DNA of 64,000 nucleotides from Flavobacteriaceae bacterium (GTDB lineage Bacteria; Bacteroidota; Bacteroidia; Flavobacteriales; Flavobacteriaceae): the NCBI GenBank assembly GCA_029248185.1, contig JAQWJV010000041.1, positions 1 to 64,000 on the forward strand. Reading direction: 5' to 3'. A program made the translations under genes and the position numbers. This document shows positions 48,649 to 56,872 of this stretch, piece after piece. The notes below the pieces were generated by a model, which saw nothing but the letters and a program-made list of their open reading frames with translations, did no database searches and was not told the DNA's origin. Position 1 is the stretch's first letter. Every line of letters starts with the position of its first letter.

Positions 48649-49500
48649 TTATTCCAAATCCGAAAAAGAAAGTATATCCTCCGCAGAAGTTAAGTCGGGT
48701 AAATGAGCCCGTAAAGGAAAACATTTTATGGGATGTTCACCGACTAAAGACAAATTTCGAACGGCCTCGGGGAGCTCCTTTTCTTTTCTCAGGGGATGAA
48801 TTGGGCAGTTTTTCAGATAAGGATACAACAAACTCCCCTCAAAACTGAAGATGTTCATACTCACTCTAATTTCTCCACTACTGTCTCTATATTGTTCTAT
48901 CGTTTCAGGATCTGGTTTTTCAATAATACGAATCAGCTGGTTTTGCGTATTTATATCCATAACGGCAAATTTAGCAATGCGTTCATCATCAAATAACAAT
49001 CCCGATCGAGCATAACTTATCAATGCGTGGGGAGTATCCCGTACTTGATGCAATAGGGCCAAGGCTTTCACTGAATAAAAATTATCGCCATTACATATAG
49101 TCAAATATTGAGTCTTCAATATTGGATATTGATCCATGGCTTGCTGCACTGCATCGGCTGTTCCTAGGGGTTTATCTCTCCCTTGAGGTGTATATTGAAT
49201 TGCAAAATGCACCTGAGCACCTGCAAAAGAGTTGTGACTTGATTTTGTTCCTACCCATTGCTGAAAAGCTTCATTTTCGGGACTTGTAACTAGGTAAATA
49301 TCTGTGTAACCTGCTTCGACCGCATTTTGAATTAAATAATACAACAATGGCTTTTTTACTTTACCTAAGGGGATCAAGCTCTTATGCGAAGAACGTGCAA
49401 TGCTTTTTGTGGCATCGGAAAGCTCGGAGTTTTCTAAAGAACGCTTCATTCTTGAAGAAGTACCGCCTGCCATAATCAATAAATTGGTAATGGGTTTCAT
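48649..49500 (-). CDS. Sugar nucleotidyltransferase (NTP_transferase family)
   Basis: Probably transfers a nucleotidyl group to a sugar-1-phosphate. The N-terminal NTP-binding motif MAGGTSSRMKR begins near residue 10 and is interrupted by a Ser-rich insert before the conserved Lys-containing LIPLGKVKKPLL. TICNGDNFYS near residue 135 carries the metal-binding Asp, and IIEKPDPETIEQY the usual mid-domain motif. 283 residues, with no left-handed beta-helix domain. It overlaps the GHMP kinase stop by one base and is the last gene of a three-gene unit. Confidence 0.8.
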   Translation of the reverse strand: MKPITNLLIMAGGTSSRMKRSLENSELSDATKSIARSSHKSLIPLGKVKKPLLYYLIQNAVEAGYTDIYLVTSPENEAFQQWVGTKSSHNSFAGAQVHFAIQYTPQGRDKPLGTADAVQQAMDQYPILKTQYLTICNGDNFYSVKALALLHQVRDTPHALISYARSGLLFDDERIAKFAVMDINTQNQLIRIIEKPDPETIEQYRDSSGEIRVSMNIFSFEGSLLYPYLKNCPIHPLRKEKELPEAVRNLSLVGEHPIKCFPLRAHLPDLTSAEDILSFSDLE

Positions 49501-50555
49501 TATAAACTTGTTAGTTGAACTTCATAAGCGGCAACAGCGCCCTGAGAAAGAAAAGCGTCTATTACCTTTTGCTTTGTGTCTTCTGTGACCATGGCAACCA
49601 TACAGCCTCCCCCACCCGAACCTATGATTTTTGTCCCCAAAGCTCCAGCCTTACGTGCAGCCTCCATTTGTAGCTTCATAGCATCAGGAGTATTTTGAAT
49701 TCGTTCTTCTAGAATTTGTTGGTGTTCATTCATCCATTTCCCTAGTTGAACCCTATCTACAGAAGGAGCACTCAAGGCTTTTTTGGCCTTTAAGGTTAAA
49801 TCATAATTGTGAATTGCAGCATACCAATGGTTTTGATATAACCCAGGAACAGCATCTATATATCGTTCATAATCAGCTACTTGAGCTTGTTGAATATTAA
49901 ACTTGGGATCGTGCTTTTTTACTGCTTGAATGGCATTTTGACCATACTCACGTGCATTTTGCAATACACTCAAGGTTTGCTTGGAAATCCCTGATTCGGC
50001 TACTAGCAGCTGCCCTAATTGGGGCGTCAATGGTGTTGTGTTTCCGTCTTGAGTGTCAATGTAAATAAGACCCCCTTGTGCGATTGTATATTGATCCATC
50101 AAGCCTCCGGGTTGATCAAAAAAAAGAACCTCAGCGGCATAAGCCCATTTTCCAATTTGAATGGAGCGAACAAGTTTGGGCTTTTTTTGGGCCTGAACTA
50201 AAAACCGAAGCCAAGCAACAACTAATGCGGAGGAACTGGAAACCCCAGCGTTTACAGGAATGTCTCCAGTAATCTCGATGTCATAGCCTTGTTCAAAAAC
50301 AGCCCCTTCTTTTTGTAAAACGGCTAGAGAAGAACGATAGTAATCTGCCGCTTGAATATCTTTAAACTTTTCATTAAGGTTAATAGTTATAAATTTATTT
50401 AAATCAATTAATTGTATAAAATAAATAGCGTCAAGATTTGGGATTGCTTTAACTGTTATTTTACGGTCAATTGTTCCTGCAATTACAGGAAGCTTTAAAT
50501 AATCTTGATGATCTCCAAAAAAACAAATTCGTGCTGGAGCTTCTGTAATAATCAA
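49500..50555 (-). CDS. GHMP-family sugar kinase (galactokinase-like)
   Basis: ATP-dependent kinase acting on a sugar, probably at C1. The N-terminal signature ARICFFGDHQDY resembles the galactokinase GExTDY motif. The ATP-binding loop is PVNAGVSSSSALVVAW near residue 88, and the third motif KIIGSGGGGCMVAM lies near residue 313. 351 residues, shorter than classical galactokinase. The start is a TTG at 50555. Together with the overlapping nucleotidyltransferase gene it probably activates a free sugar to an NDP-sugar; the GH109-type gene 24 nt upstream suggests the sugar source. The sugar identity is inference. Confidence 0.8.
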   Translation of the reverse strand: MIITEAPARICFFGDHQDYLKLPVIAGTIDRKITVKAIPNLDAIYFIQLIDLNKFITINLNEKFKDIQAADYYRSSLAVLQKEGAVFEQGYDIEITGDIPVNAGVSSSSALVVAWLRFLVQAQKKPKLVRSIQIGKWAYAAEVLFFDQPGGLMDQYTIAQGGLIYIDTQDGNTTPLTPQLGQLLVAESGISKQTLSVLQNAREYGQNAIQAVKKHDPKFNIQQAQVADYERYIDAVPGLYQNHWYAAIHNYDLTLKAKKALSAPSVDRVQLGKWMNEHQQILEERIQNTPDAMKLQMEAARKAGALGTKIIGSGGGGCMVAMVTEDTKQKVIDAFLSQGAVAAYEVQLTSL

Positions 50556-50579
50556 TCTAAAAATATTAAATAGTTCTAC

Positions 50580-51974
50580 TTAGGATAAAATCGTTAATGG
50601 TTTTGTTTGTACCCATTGTTTTCTTGTGAAATCGGGAAATTTTTGTGGCATTCCTCCTTGTGCAACGGAAGCTTCGCTCAGTGGAGCTACAGCACTCCAT
50701 AAGCACCCTTCATATACATTTTGGTCGAGGGGTGCTCCTGTTCTTAAACACTCAACGATACGATATAACATCATAAAATCCATTCCTCCGTGGCCTCCCA
50801 TTTTTGTTGCTAGTGCTCCCAAACGCTTGTACAATGGATGCTCGTACTGTTCATACAATGCGTCTAGTTGTTCCCCTTGTGCCCATTGATAATGACTGTC
50901 TGTAGCCCCCTCAACACCTCCTTCAAGCGCAACGCGTGTGGGAAATCCGGCTAAAGTCCCATGGGTTCCCTGCACTAAATTGTGCCGAGAATAAGGGCGT
51001 GGACTGGTTTCATCCCATTGGATCATAAGGGTGCGTCCTAAATGCGTTTTTACAATCGATGTATTTAAATCCCCTCCCTGATAGTCTAAAGCATTCCACT
51101 TGTGCTGGGCAGGGTAGTGTTTCTCAGCATAAGTTTGTCGACCTCTTGCTGGAGTAGAAAAAGAAACCAAGGTGTTGAATTGGTCTTCTCCTCTTCCCAA
51201 ATTCATATATTGTGCCACAGATCCTAACCCATGTGTAGGATATAAATTCCCATTTCTTTTGGCATAATGGGGTGTTCTCCAAGACCCTGTTCCCCGTTCT
51301 TGTTCTTCCATTTGGAATCTCAATTCATGAATATAAGCGGCTTCTGCATGCAATATTTCTCCTATTTTTCCTTGGCGACATAAATTCAAGTAAAGTAATT
51401 CTTCTCTACCGTAATTGACGTTTTCCATCATCATACAGTGCTTTTGGGTTTGCTCAGAAGTGTCTACGATATCCCACATTTCTTGGAGGGTAACTGCTAT
51501 GGGTACTTCTACAAAAGCATGGGCCCCTTGTTTCATGGTTTCTATGGCCATGGGTGCGTGATTGCCCCAGTTAGTCGCAATAAAAACAGCATCGGGTTTC
51601 ACCTCAGCCAACATTTTTTTCCATTCATGATCACCGCCAGAATACGGTGTAATGTTTTGGTGTCTTCCTTTGCCCACTTCTATACATTTGGCTATTGAAC
51701 GTGCTACCAAATCTTCATAAACATCGGCAATAGCAACAATTTCTGTTCCTTCAATGCTTGCCAACTGACTGGCGTGTCCACTTCCTCTTGCGCCTACTCC
51801 TATGATTGCAATGCGAACAGTTTCTAATGTTGGAGCGGCAAAATCACCCATATAGGATCCCCCCGAGGGTTGGTTTTCTTTATCTGTCGCACAGGCAACC
51901 GTACTTGCCATATACAAAGAAGCCGCTGAAAGAGAGGTCTTCTTTAAAAAATTTCTTCTGCCAATTTTTGCCAT
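50580..51974 (-). CDS. GH109-type Gfo/Idh/MocA family protein with Tat signal
   Basis: Resembles family GH109, NAD+-dependent glycosidases such as alpha-N-acetylgalactosaminidase. The twin-arginine signal GRRNFLKKTSLSA is followed by a possible lipobox (VAC). The NAD-binding IAIIGVGARGSGH lies near residue 53, and the YPTHGLGS motif near residue 232 matches the GH109 active-site Tyr/His. GGHGGMDFMMLYRIVECL and PLSEASV are also typical. 464 residues. A TACTTTTA box (52023-52016) may be its promoter. First gene of the GHMP kinase/nucleotidyltransferase unit. A plain dehydrogenase role remains possible. Confidence 0.82.
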   Translation of the reverse strand: MAKIGRRNFLKKTSLSAASLYMASTVACATDKENQPSGGSYMGDFAAPTLETVRIAIIGVGARGSGHASQLASIEGTEIVAIADVYEDLVARSIAKCIEVGKGRHQNITPYSGGDHEWKKMLAEVKPDAVFIATNWGNHAPMAIETMKQGAHAFVEVPIAVTLQEMWDIVDTSEQTQKHCMMMENVNYGREELLYLNLCRQGKIGEILHAEAAYIHELRFQMEEQERGTGSWRTPHYAKRNGNLYPTHGLGSVAQYMNLGRGEDQFNTLVSFSTPARGRQTYAEKHYPAQHKWNALDYQGGDLNTSIVKTHLGRTLMIQWDETSPRPYSRHNLVQGTHGTLAGFPTRVALEGGVEGATDSHYQWAQGEQLDALYEQYEHPLYKRLGALATKMGGHGGMDFMMLYRIVECLRTGAPLDQNVYEGCLWSAVAPLSEASVAQGGMPQKFPDFTRKQWVQTKPLTILS

Positions 51975-52055
51975 GAATAGTATTTTAAGGTGTTATAAAA
52001 TTTGGTATCGCATCCTAAAAGTAAAAAATATTTAAGAAGGACAATAAAAAATGCA

Positions 52056-52086
52056 TTGGGATAATTCCAAAAAAGTAATACCTTTA
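52056..52086 (+). promoter_or_regulatory. Promoter for the small membrane protein ORFs
   Basis: TTG (52056-52058) and TACCTTTA (52079-52086) are 20 nt apart, matching the Bacteroidota -33/-7 pattern, 20 nt before the ATG at 52099. Confidence 0.45.
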
Positions 52087-52098
52087 AAATAAAAAATT

Positions 52099-52182
52099 AT
52101 GGGTGTAGGTGGAATTGTTATTATAAGCGCTGTTATTTGTCTCGTTTTTGGATTACTGATAGAAATTCAAGAACGTATTTAA
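52099..52182 (+). CDS. Predicted 27-residue membrane protein
   Basis: MGVGGIVIISAVICLVFGLL followed by an acidic tail (IEIQERI). The ORF consists of one hydrophobic helix long enough to span a membrane. It has its own promoter-like sequence and is followed after 9 nt by a second single-helix ORF. Size and layout resemble small accessory subunits of membrane complexes, but I cannot name a family. Confidence 0.45.
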   Translation: MGVGGIVIISAVICLVFGLLIEIQERI

Positions 52183-52191
52183 TTTATATCG

Positions 52192-52296
52192 ATGGGATAT
52201 TTTATTCGTAATCTTATTGTCTATGGCGCCATTGCCCTTGTGGTATGGATGCTCTATGCCGGAATTAAAGGGATGAACAATAAAGATTCCCAATGA
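52192..52296 (+). CDS. Predicted 34-residue membrane protein
   Basis: MGYFIRNLIVYGAIALVVWM then LYAGIKGMNNKDSQ: one transmembrane helix with a short N-terminus carrying Arg and a hydrophilic C-terminal tail. It lies 9 nt after the 27-residue ORF and is likely co-translated with it. No family recognised. Confidence 0.45.
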   Translation: MGYFIRNLIVYGAIALVVWMLYAGIKGMNNKDSQ

Positions 52297-52676
52297 AACC
52301 ACCCCTTCTATCTTTATTTAAATATTCTCCTTAATCGTATAAAACGAAAATCCCTGATGAAAACCCCTTCTAAAAAAACATTTTATTATTTATTCACTTT
52401 TGGAATACTCAAAAAAGTAGCCTTAGTGCTTTGGATTTTTTATTTTTAAGCTCTGATATTGATAAAACACGTTTTACCGAATACTGCATAAAATTAATTA
52501 GCTGTTCTTACCTACTTAAAGAAGTTTTTTGGAATTCCCAACTTGATCTTTTCATCAATATTAAGCATAATAAAAAGAGCAACCCTGAGCAAGTCTATTG
52601 TGAGGCAGCAAAAGCCCAAAAGAATCAATACAGTCCTATTAAGTCTAAAGTATTCTTTTCAAAAAGATGCGTGCTT
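52297..52676. other. Gap between the small membrane ORFs and the minus-strand lipoprotein
   Basis: Apart from the possible 30-residue ORF listed separately, this gap holds no recognised gene, hairpin terminator or repeat. A longer plus-strand frame from a TTG at 52431 has no family-like composition and runs into the opposite-strand lipoprotein gene. Confidence 0.4.
52357..52449 (+). CDS. Possible 30-residue basic hydrophobic ORF
   Basis: Begins MKTPSKKTFYYLFTFGILKK and ends VALVLWIFYF. Lys-rich at the start and hydrophobic afterwards. It lies 60 nt after the two small membrane ORFs on the same strand. It may be a third member of the set or chance; no promoter or ribosome site decides. Confidence 0.25.
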   Translation: MKTPSKKTFYYLFTFGILKKVALVLWIFYF

Positions 52677-53051
52677 TTACTCTTTTACCCGAGTTCCTTC
52701 AACCTCAAACATACCCATCATAGAGCCTGAAATCTCATCCCCTTCTACCGTAAGTTCAAAATAAATATCATATCCCGAAGTGTAGGCTTCAATCGTCATG
52801 ACTCCATTTTCAAAAGTTGTACTATTGATTTCAAGCGGTCCGGAACCTTGACTGTCTCCTGTAACCTCCATTTGAGACGTGTAGCCTTCTCCTTCCTTGT
52901 TGAGTGTCAATTTGACGGGAATATCTCCAAAATTATCTACTTCAAAAATTGTAAAATCAAAGGTCCCAACATAAGGGTCTTTAGCCGTATTTTTTAAGAC
53001 TCCACAAGAAGTAATTAAAAAAAGAATCGATAAGGAAAGTATTTTTTTCAT
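52677..53051 (-). CDS. Small lipoprotein of unknown function
   Basis: The lipobox LFLITSC gives Cys16; the mature part (about 108 residues) has an alternating hydrophobic/polar pattern suggestive of a beta-sandwich or lipocalin-like fold (VGTFDFTIFEV, FENGVMTIEAY, YFELTVEGDEISGSM). It resembles Bacteroidota lipoproteins without assigned function. A second small lipoprotein gene lies just upstream on the same strand. Confidence 0.65.
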   Translation of the reverse strand: MKKILSLSILFLITSCGVLKNTAKDPYVGTFDFTIFEVDNFGDIPVKLTLNKEGEGYTSQMEVTGDSQGSGPLEINSTTFENGVMTIEAYTSGYDIYFELTVEGDEISGSMMGMFEVEGTRVKE

Positions 53052-53087
53052 GTTTATGTTTAATTAAATTAATAAAGCCTCCGTAAA

Positions 53088-53561
53088 CTATTCCGCGGCA
53101 ACCGATGTAACTACACGATCCCAAACTGTCACCCCGCCACTGGTTTGATCCACCCAGGTCATACGATTGTTACTATTGGAAAAAGTGACTAAATATTCAA
53201 TTACATTATTGCCTAGCACAAATTTGTAATATCCTGTTTCATCATCTATTTCCCATGTGTAAGCAAAAACTACTGGATTTTTACAAACCGATGTATTTTC
53301 ATCTATTATGACGTAACGTGTTGTTACAATTCGATCTGTAGCCGAAGCTGTAAATTCCATACAACTATAGGTTGGAATAAACTCAACTAAGCTGGCTTTT
53401 AGCTCTTCCCAAATTACTGAGGAACCGGAGGAATCTGCGATGGAATAAACATTCCAATCTCCAATTAAATTGTCAGGGGGGAGGACTTCTTCTTCACTAC
53501 AGCTTGCAAGCAAAAACAGGGTAAAAAATAAAAGTGTAATTTTAACTGTGATGTTTTTCAT
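53088..53561 (-). CDS. Lipocalin-like small lipoprotein
   Basis: The lipobox LLASC gives Cys21. The mature protein starts with NLIGDWNVYSI, reminiscent of lipocalin-like Bacteroidota lipoproteins whose N-terminal strand reads G.W.l. Two cysteines (SCMEF and VCKNP) could form a disulfide. 157 residues. A perfect TAATTTTG box lies 21 nt upstream (53582-53575). Function unknown; probably co-transcribed with the next lipoprotein gene. Confidence 0.65.
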   Translation of the reverse strand: MKNITVKITLLFFTLFLLASCSEEEVLPPDNLIGDWNVYSIADSSGSSVIWEELKASLVEFIPTYSCMEFTASATDRIVTTRYVIIDENTSVCKNPVVFAYTWEIDDETGYYKFVLGNNVIEYLVTFSNSNNRMTWVDQTSGGVTVWDRVVTSVAAE

Positions 53562-53574
53562 TTCGGATTTTTTT

Positions 53575-53582
53575 CAAAATTA
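53575..53582 (-). promoter_or_regulatory. -7 box for the two small lipoprotein genes
   Basis: TAATTTTG on the minus strand matches TAnnTTTG, 21 nt before the ATG at 53561. No -33 TTG at the usual spacing. Confidence 0.35.
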
Positions 53583-53661
53583 AATAAAATTGATTCATTT
53601 ATAGGGTCATTTAAAAACAATTTAAGAATGATGTTTCATATTTACATTAAAATGTAATCGC

Positions 53662-54603
53662 TTGAAGATCCGCTATTATCCTAGCTATGTCATAAAATGC
53701 CTCCGATTCGGACTAGGCGTTTTTTTAATCCCTTTGTTCATATGGTCTCAAAATGAGGTAAAAGAACCTTACCTTAAGGTGCTGGGTACCATTCAAGATG
53801 GGGGTTCTCCTCATATTGGATGCGAAAAAATCTGTTGTAATGCGCTATCCCAAGAACAACGTTCAGAAAGAAGCGTAACTTCCCTTGCCATCCTAGCTCC
53901 TCTAACAAATTCAAGTTTACTCTTTGAAGCAACTCCTGATATTGTCGCGCAATGGAGCGAACTCCAGGGTACTTCCGTTTCTATTTTTTTGACCCATGCA
54001 CATATGGGTCATTACTCTGGATTAATACATTTAGGGAGGGAAGCATTGGGCGCTAAAAACATCCCAGTCTATGCAATGCCCCAAATGAGAGCTTTTCTAA
54101 CCGAGAATGGTCCTTGGAATCAACTGCTAGCTTTAAAGAATATCAAACTCATACCCTTGGAAGCAAACACCTCGGTTACTCCAAATAATCAAATCAAGGT
54201 AACTCCATTCCTTGTTCCCCATCGAGATGAATTCTCCGAAACCGTTGGATACCGCATTCAAGGACCAGAGAAAAGTATCCTTTTTATTCCTGATATAGAC
54301 AAATGGTCTCAATGGGATAAGAATTTAATCGAGGTGCTAGAAACCGTGGATTATGCATTTATTGATGCCACTTTTTTTGACACAAAAGAGATCAACTATC
54401 GTCCAATAGCCGAAATTCCCCACCCATTAGTCACAGAAACAATACTGTCGTTATCAATGGCCTCAAAAATATTGAAAAACAAGGTGTATTTTATTCATAT
54501 GAACCACACAAACCCGCTACTCAATTCAGAAAGTAAAGCTTCTCATTGGTTAAAAAAACAAGGATTTAACATTGCGCGTAAGGGACAGCAATTTAAATTA
54601 TAG
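53662..54603 (+). CDS. PqqB-like metallo-beta-lactamase-fold hydrolase
   Basis: Resembles PqqB and relatives. The cysteine-rich entry IQDGGSPHIGC..ICC near residue 40 and the metal-binding THAHMGHYSGL near residue 110 are visible, with PHRDEFSETVGY and FIPDIDKW supplying further ligands. A hydrophobic segment (residues 8-27) is a signal peptide or anchor. 313 residues. The TTG at 53662 is the only start giving the signal sequence. No other pqq genes are present, so it probably acts on another substrate. Confidence 0.8.
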   Translation: MKIRYYPSYVIKCLRFGLGVFLIPLFIWSQNEVKEPYLKVLGTIQDGGSPHIGCEKICCNALSQEQRSERSVTSLAILAPLTNSSLLFEATPDIVAQWSELQGTSVSIFLTHAHMGHYSGLIHLGREALGAKNIPVYAMPQMRAFLTENGPWNQLLALKNIKLIPLEANTSVTPNNQIKVTPFLVPHRDEFSETVGYRIQGPEKSILFIPDIDKWSQWDKNLIEVLETVDYAFIDATFFDTKEINYRPIAEIPHPLVTETILSLSMASKILKNKVYFIHMNHTNPLLNSESKASHWLKKQGFNIARKGQQFKL

Positions 54604-54968
54604 GGCGTTATCCTATCGCTTTAATAGTTTATTGAATATTTAAAATATATTATTGATCTCCTAAATTAGATGATATTTTACTTATAAAATTGAGCCTGGA
54701 ACGGATATTTCTACTACCCCTTTGAAAGGTTTTAATACAATGGCAGATTCCAGAGGTGAGAATAATCAAATGGTTGAAAGTGGCGCTTGTCAAATTGAAG
54801 TGAGTGTTTACATCATGTCTATTCTAAGAATTCACTTACTCTGAATCATTTCAATTGTCACAAAACGCACAAAAGTGATTAGTTACTGTATTTTATGATT
54901 CAACTGCTACACTCTAAAAGACAGGATAAGACCATCACCCACGAAGTGTTTTTTTATATCTTTAGCCT
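54604..54968. other. 365-nt gap without a recognised gene
   Basis: It holds no tRNA, strong hairpin or repeat that I can see. The only ORF of note is 54740-54844 (+), 34 codons starting MADSRGENNQ, with no promoter or family support. The last 12 nt contain the gntK -7 box. Confidence 0.5.
54957..54964 (+). promoter_or_regulatory. -7 box TATCTTTA, 12 nt before the gntK GTG
   Basis: One base from TAnnTTTG, beginning exactly 12 nt before the GTG at 54969; implies a leaderless gntK-gnd mRNA. No -33 TTG is seen. Confidence 0.4.
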
Positions 54969-55460
54969 GTGTCAAAATCAATTATAGTAATGGGGGTAAG
55001 TGGTAGTGGAAAAACCACATTAGGTAAAAAATTAGCTGCTTTTTTAGACCTCCCTTTTATAGAAGGAGATCAGTTTCATGCTACTGAAAATATTGAGAAA
55101 ATGAAAAGTGGAATCCCATTAAACGATCAAGACAGATTCCCATGGCTTGCGGATTTAAATGAAGCGCTCATTCGAGAAAAAAATACAGGCGTTGTATTGG
55201 CATGTTCTGCTCTAAAACAAAAATATCGAGATCTTTTAAGCCAAAATATTCCTTCCAACCAATTGCTTTGGGTCTATCTCGCTTGTGATATACAAACACT
55301 CCAAGAACGGATGCAAAACCGAAATCATTTTATGCCCACTTCCCTCCTGAAGAGTCAACTTGAGACCCTAGAAGTCCCAAAAGATGCCCTCCATTTGGAT
55401 GCCAAGGACGAATTAAAAATATTAATAAATCAAATAAAAACCTGTCTTCATGAACAATAA
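54969..55460 (+). CDS. gntK: Gluconokinase
   Basis: Phosphorylates gluconate to 6-phosphogluconate. P-loop MGVSGSGKTTLGKKLA begins near residue 8; EGDQFHATENIEKMKSGIPL and FPWLADLNEAL are the gluconate kinase signatures, with ACSALKQKYRDLL following. 163 residues. The start is a GTG. It overlaps gnd by 11 nt, so the two enzymes form a short gluconate route into the pentose phosphate pathway. Confidence 0.95.
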   Translation: MSKSIIVMGVSGSGKTTLGKKLAAFLDLPFIEGDQFHATENIEKMKSGIPLNDQDRFPWLADLNEALIREKNTGVVLACSALKQKYRDLLSQNIPSNQLLWVYLACDIQTLQERMQNRNHFMPTSLLKSQLETLEVPKDALHLDAKDELKILINQIKTCLHEQ

Positions 55461-56868
55461 ACCAAATTGGGGTATCATCGGATTGGGAGTAATGGGGACT
55501 AGTCTCAGTAGAAACTTTGCTCGAAAAGGAGTGGCTCTTGCGCTTTACAATAGGTATGTAAAAGGAAAAGAAGAAAACATCGCTAAAAAACATTGTTCTA
55601 ACTTTCCAGAACTCCAATCGGCCCTGCCGTTTGAAGACTTGAATGAATTTGTTAATGCCCTCGAATCGCCTCGGAAAATTTTGCTCATGTTGCCCGCTGG
55701 ACTGGCTACAGATTCAATATTAAATGAACTGAAATTTTTATTAGCCAAAGGAGATGTCATTATTGAAGGAGGAAATTCTCATTACGAGGATACTGAAAAA
55801 AGAGCAGAGGAATTGGCACGCCAAGGAATTCACTTCTTAGGAATGGGTGTTTCTGGTGGGGAAGAAGGTGCCTTGAAAGGCCCTTCATTAATGCTTGGAG
55901 GGGCTGAAGAAGCCTACCCCCTTGTTGCAGAAGCATTAGAAAGCATTGCCGCTAAAAATTCCGATGGCTCCCCTTGCTGTGCCTACCTTGGTTCAGGAGG
56001 GGCGGGACACTTTGTGAAAATGGTTCATAATGGGATCGAGTATGCAGAAATGCAATTACTCGCAGAGGCCTTTGAATTAGCTGGGGCGAATCCACTAAAT
56101 AATTTTACTACTCTTCGTGAAATGTTTGGAGCTTGGCAAAATACGGCAAGCAAGAGTTATCTTTTAGACATTACACATGCGCTTTTGAACTTTACCGAAA
56201 ATGGACGACCCTTTATCGATTTAATAAAAGATGAAGCCTCTAATAAAGGAACTGGAGCTTGGGCAACTGCTGCAGGTGCAGCATTAGGCAATTCCAATAC
56301 CCTGATGACAGCTGCACTTCACGCTCGTTTTACTTCCTCCAACAAAGAGGCTCGAGAAAAAGGGGCTAAACGTTTTCCAAGAAACACAAAAAATCATGAG
56401 ATCTCTTTGGAAGCAATCAAAAAAGCCTATGATACATCGCGCTTAATTAATCATCACCAAGGATTTGAAATGATCCGTAGTGCAGCACAAATTTATGGGT
56501 GGAAAATGAATTTATCTACAATCGCTCGTCTTTGGTCAGAAGGATGTATTATCAAATCAGATTTGATGTTTTCTCTCATCGATCTCTTTAAATTCAATGA
56601 AACGCTCCTTGAACACAAACCTTTTATTGATGAAATTAACTCAAGTCTAACCGCTTGGGAACAAGCCTTGGAAAGAGGGTTAAAACTGCGCATCCCTCTT
56701 GTATGTATGAATTCTGCGTGGCATTATTTTTTAGCGATAACACAAAAACAAAGTAATGCAAACTTGATTCAAGCACAACGAGATTATTTTGGGGCTCATG
56801 GCTTTCGTCGAACAGATTCAAAAAATGAAGGTTTACATCACGGTCCTTGGGCTACTCAAAAAAAATAG
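55450..56868 (+). CDS. gnd: 6-phosphogluconate dehydrogenase, decarboxylating
   Basis: Oxidises 6-phosphogluconate to ribulose-5-phosphate and CO2. The nucleotide-binding GIIGLGVMGTSLSRN opens the protein, ALYNRYVKG supplies the residues that usually select NADP, FLGMGVSGGEEGALKGPSLM is the substrate loop, and FVKMVHNGIEYAEMQL carries the catalytic Lys. 472 residues. It overlaps gntK by 11 nt. Confidence 0.96.
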   Translation: MNNKPNWGIIGLGVMGTSLSRNFARKGVALALYNRYVKGKEENIAKKHCSNFPELQSALPFEDLNEFVNALESPRKILLMLPAGLATDSILNELKFLLAKGDVIIEGGNSHYEDTEKRAEELARQGIHFLGMGVSGGEEGALKGPSLMLGGAEEAYPLVAEALESIAAKNSDGSPCCAYLGSGGAGHFVKMVHNGIEYAEMQLLAEAFELAGANPLNNFTTLREMFGAWQNTASKSYLLDITHALLNFTENGRPFIDLIKDEASNKGTGAWATAAGAALGNSNTLMTAALHARFTSSNKEAREKGAKRFPRNTKNHEISLEAIKKAYDTSRLINHHQGFEMIRSAAQIYGWKMNLSTIARLWSEGCIIKSDLMFSLIDLFKFNETLLEHKPFIDEINSSLTAWEQALERGLKLRIPLVCMNSAWHYFLAITQKQSNANLIQAQRDYFGAHGFRRTDSKNEGLHHGPWATQKK

Positions 56869-56872
56869 CTGC

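Noticed and set aside
52431-52730. 99-codon plus-strand ORF from a TTG
   Set aside because: No recognisable composition or family; it runs antisense into a convincing lipoprotein gene.
54740-54844. 34-codon ORF in the gap before gntK
   Set aside because: No promoter, ribosome site, hydrophobic segment or family resemblance.
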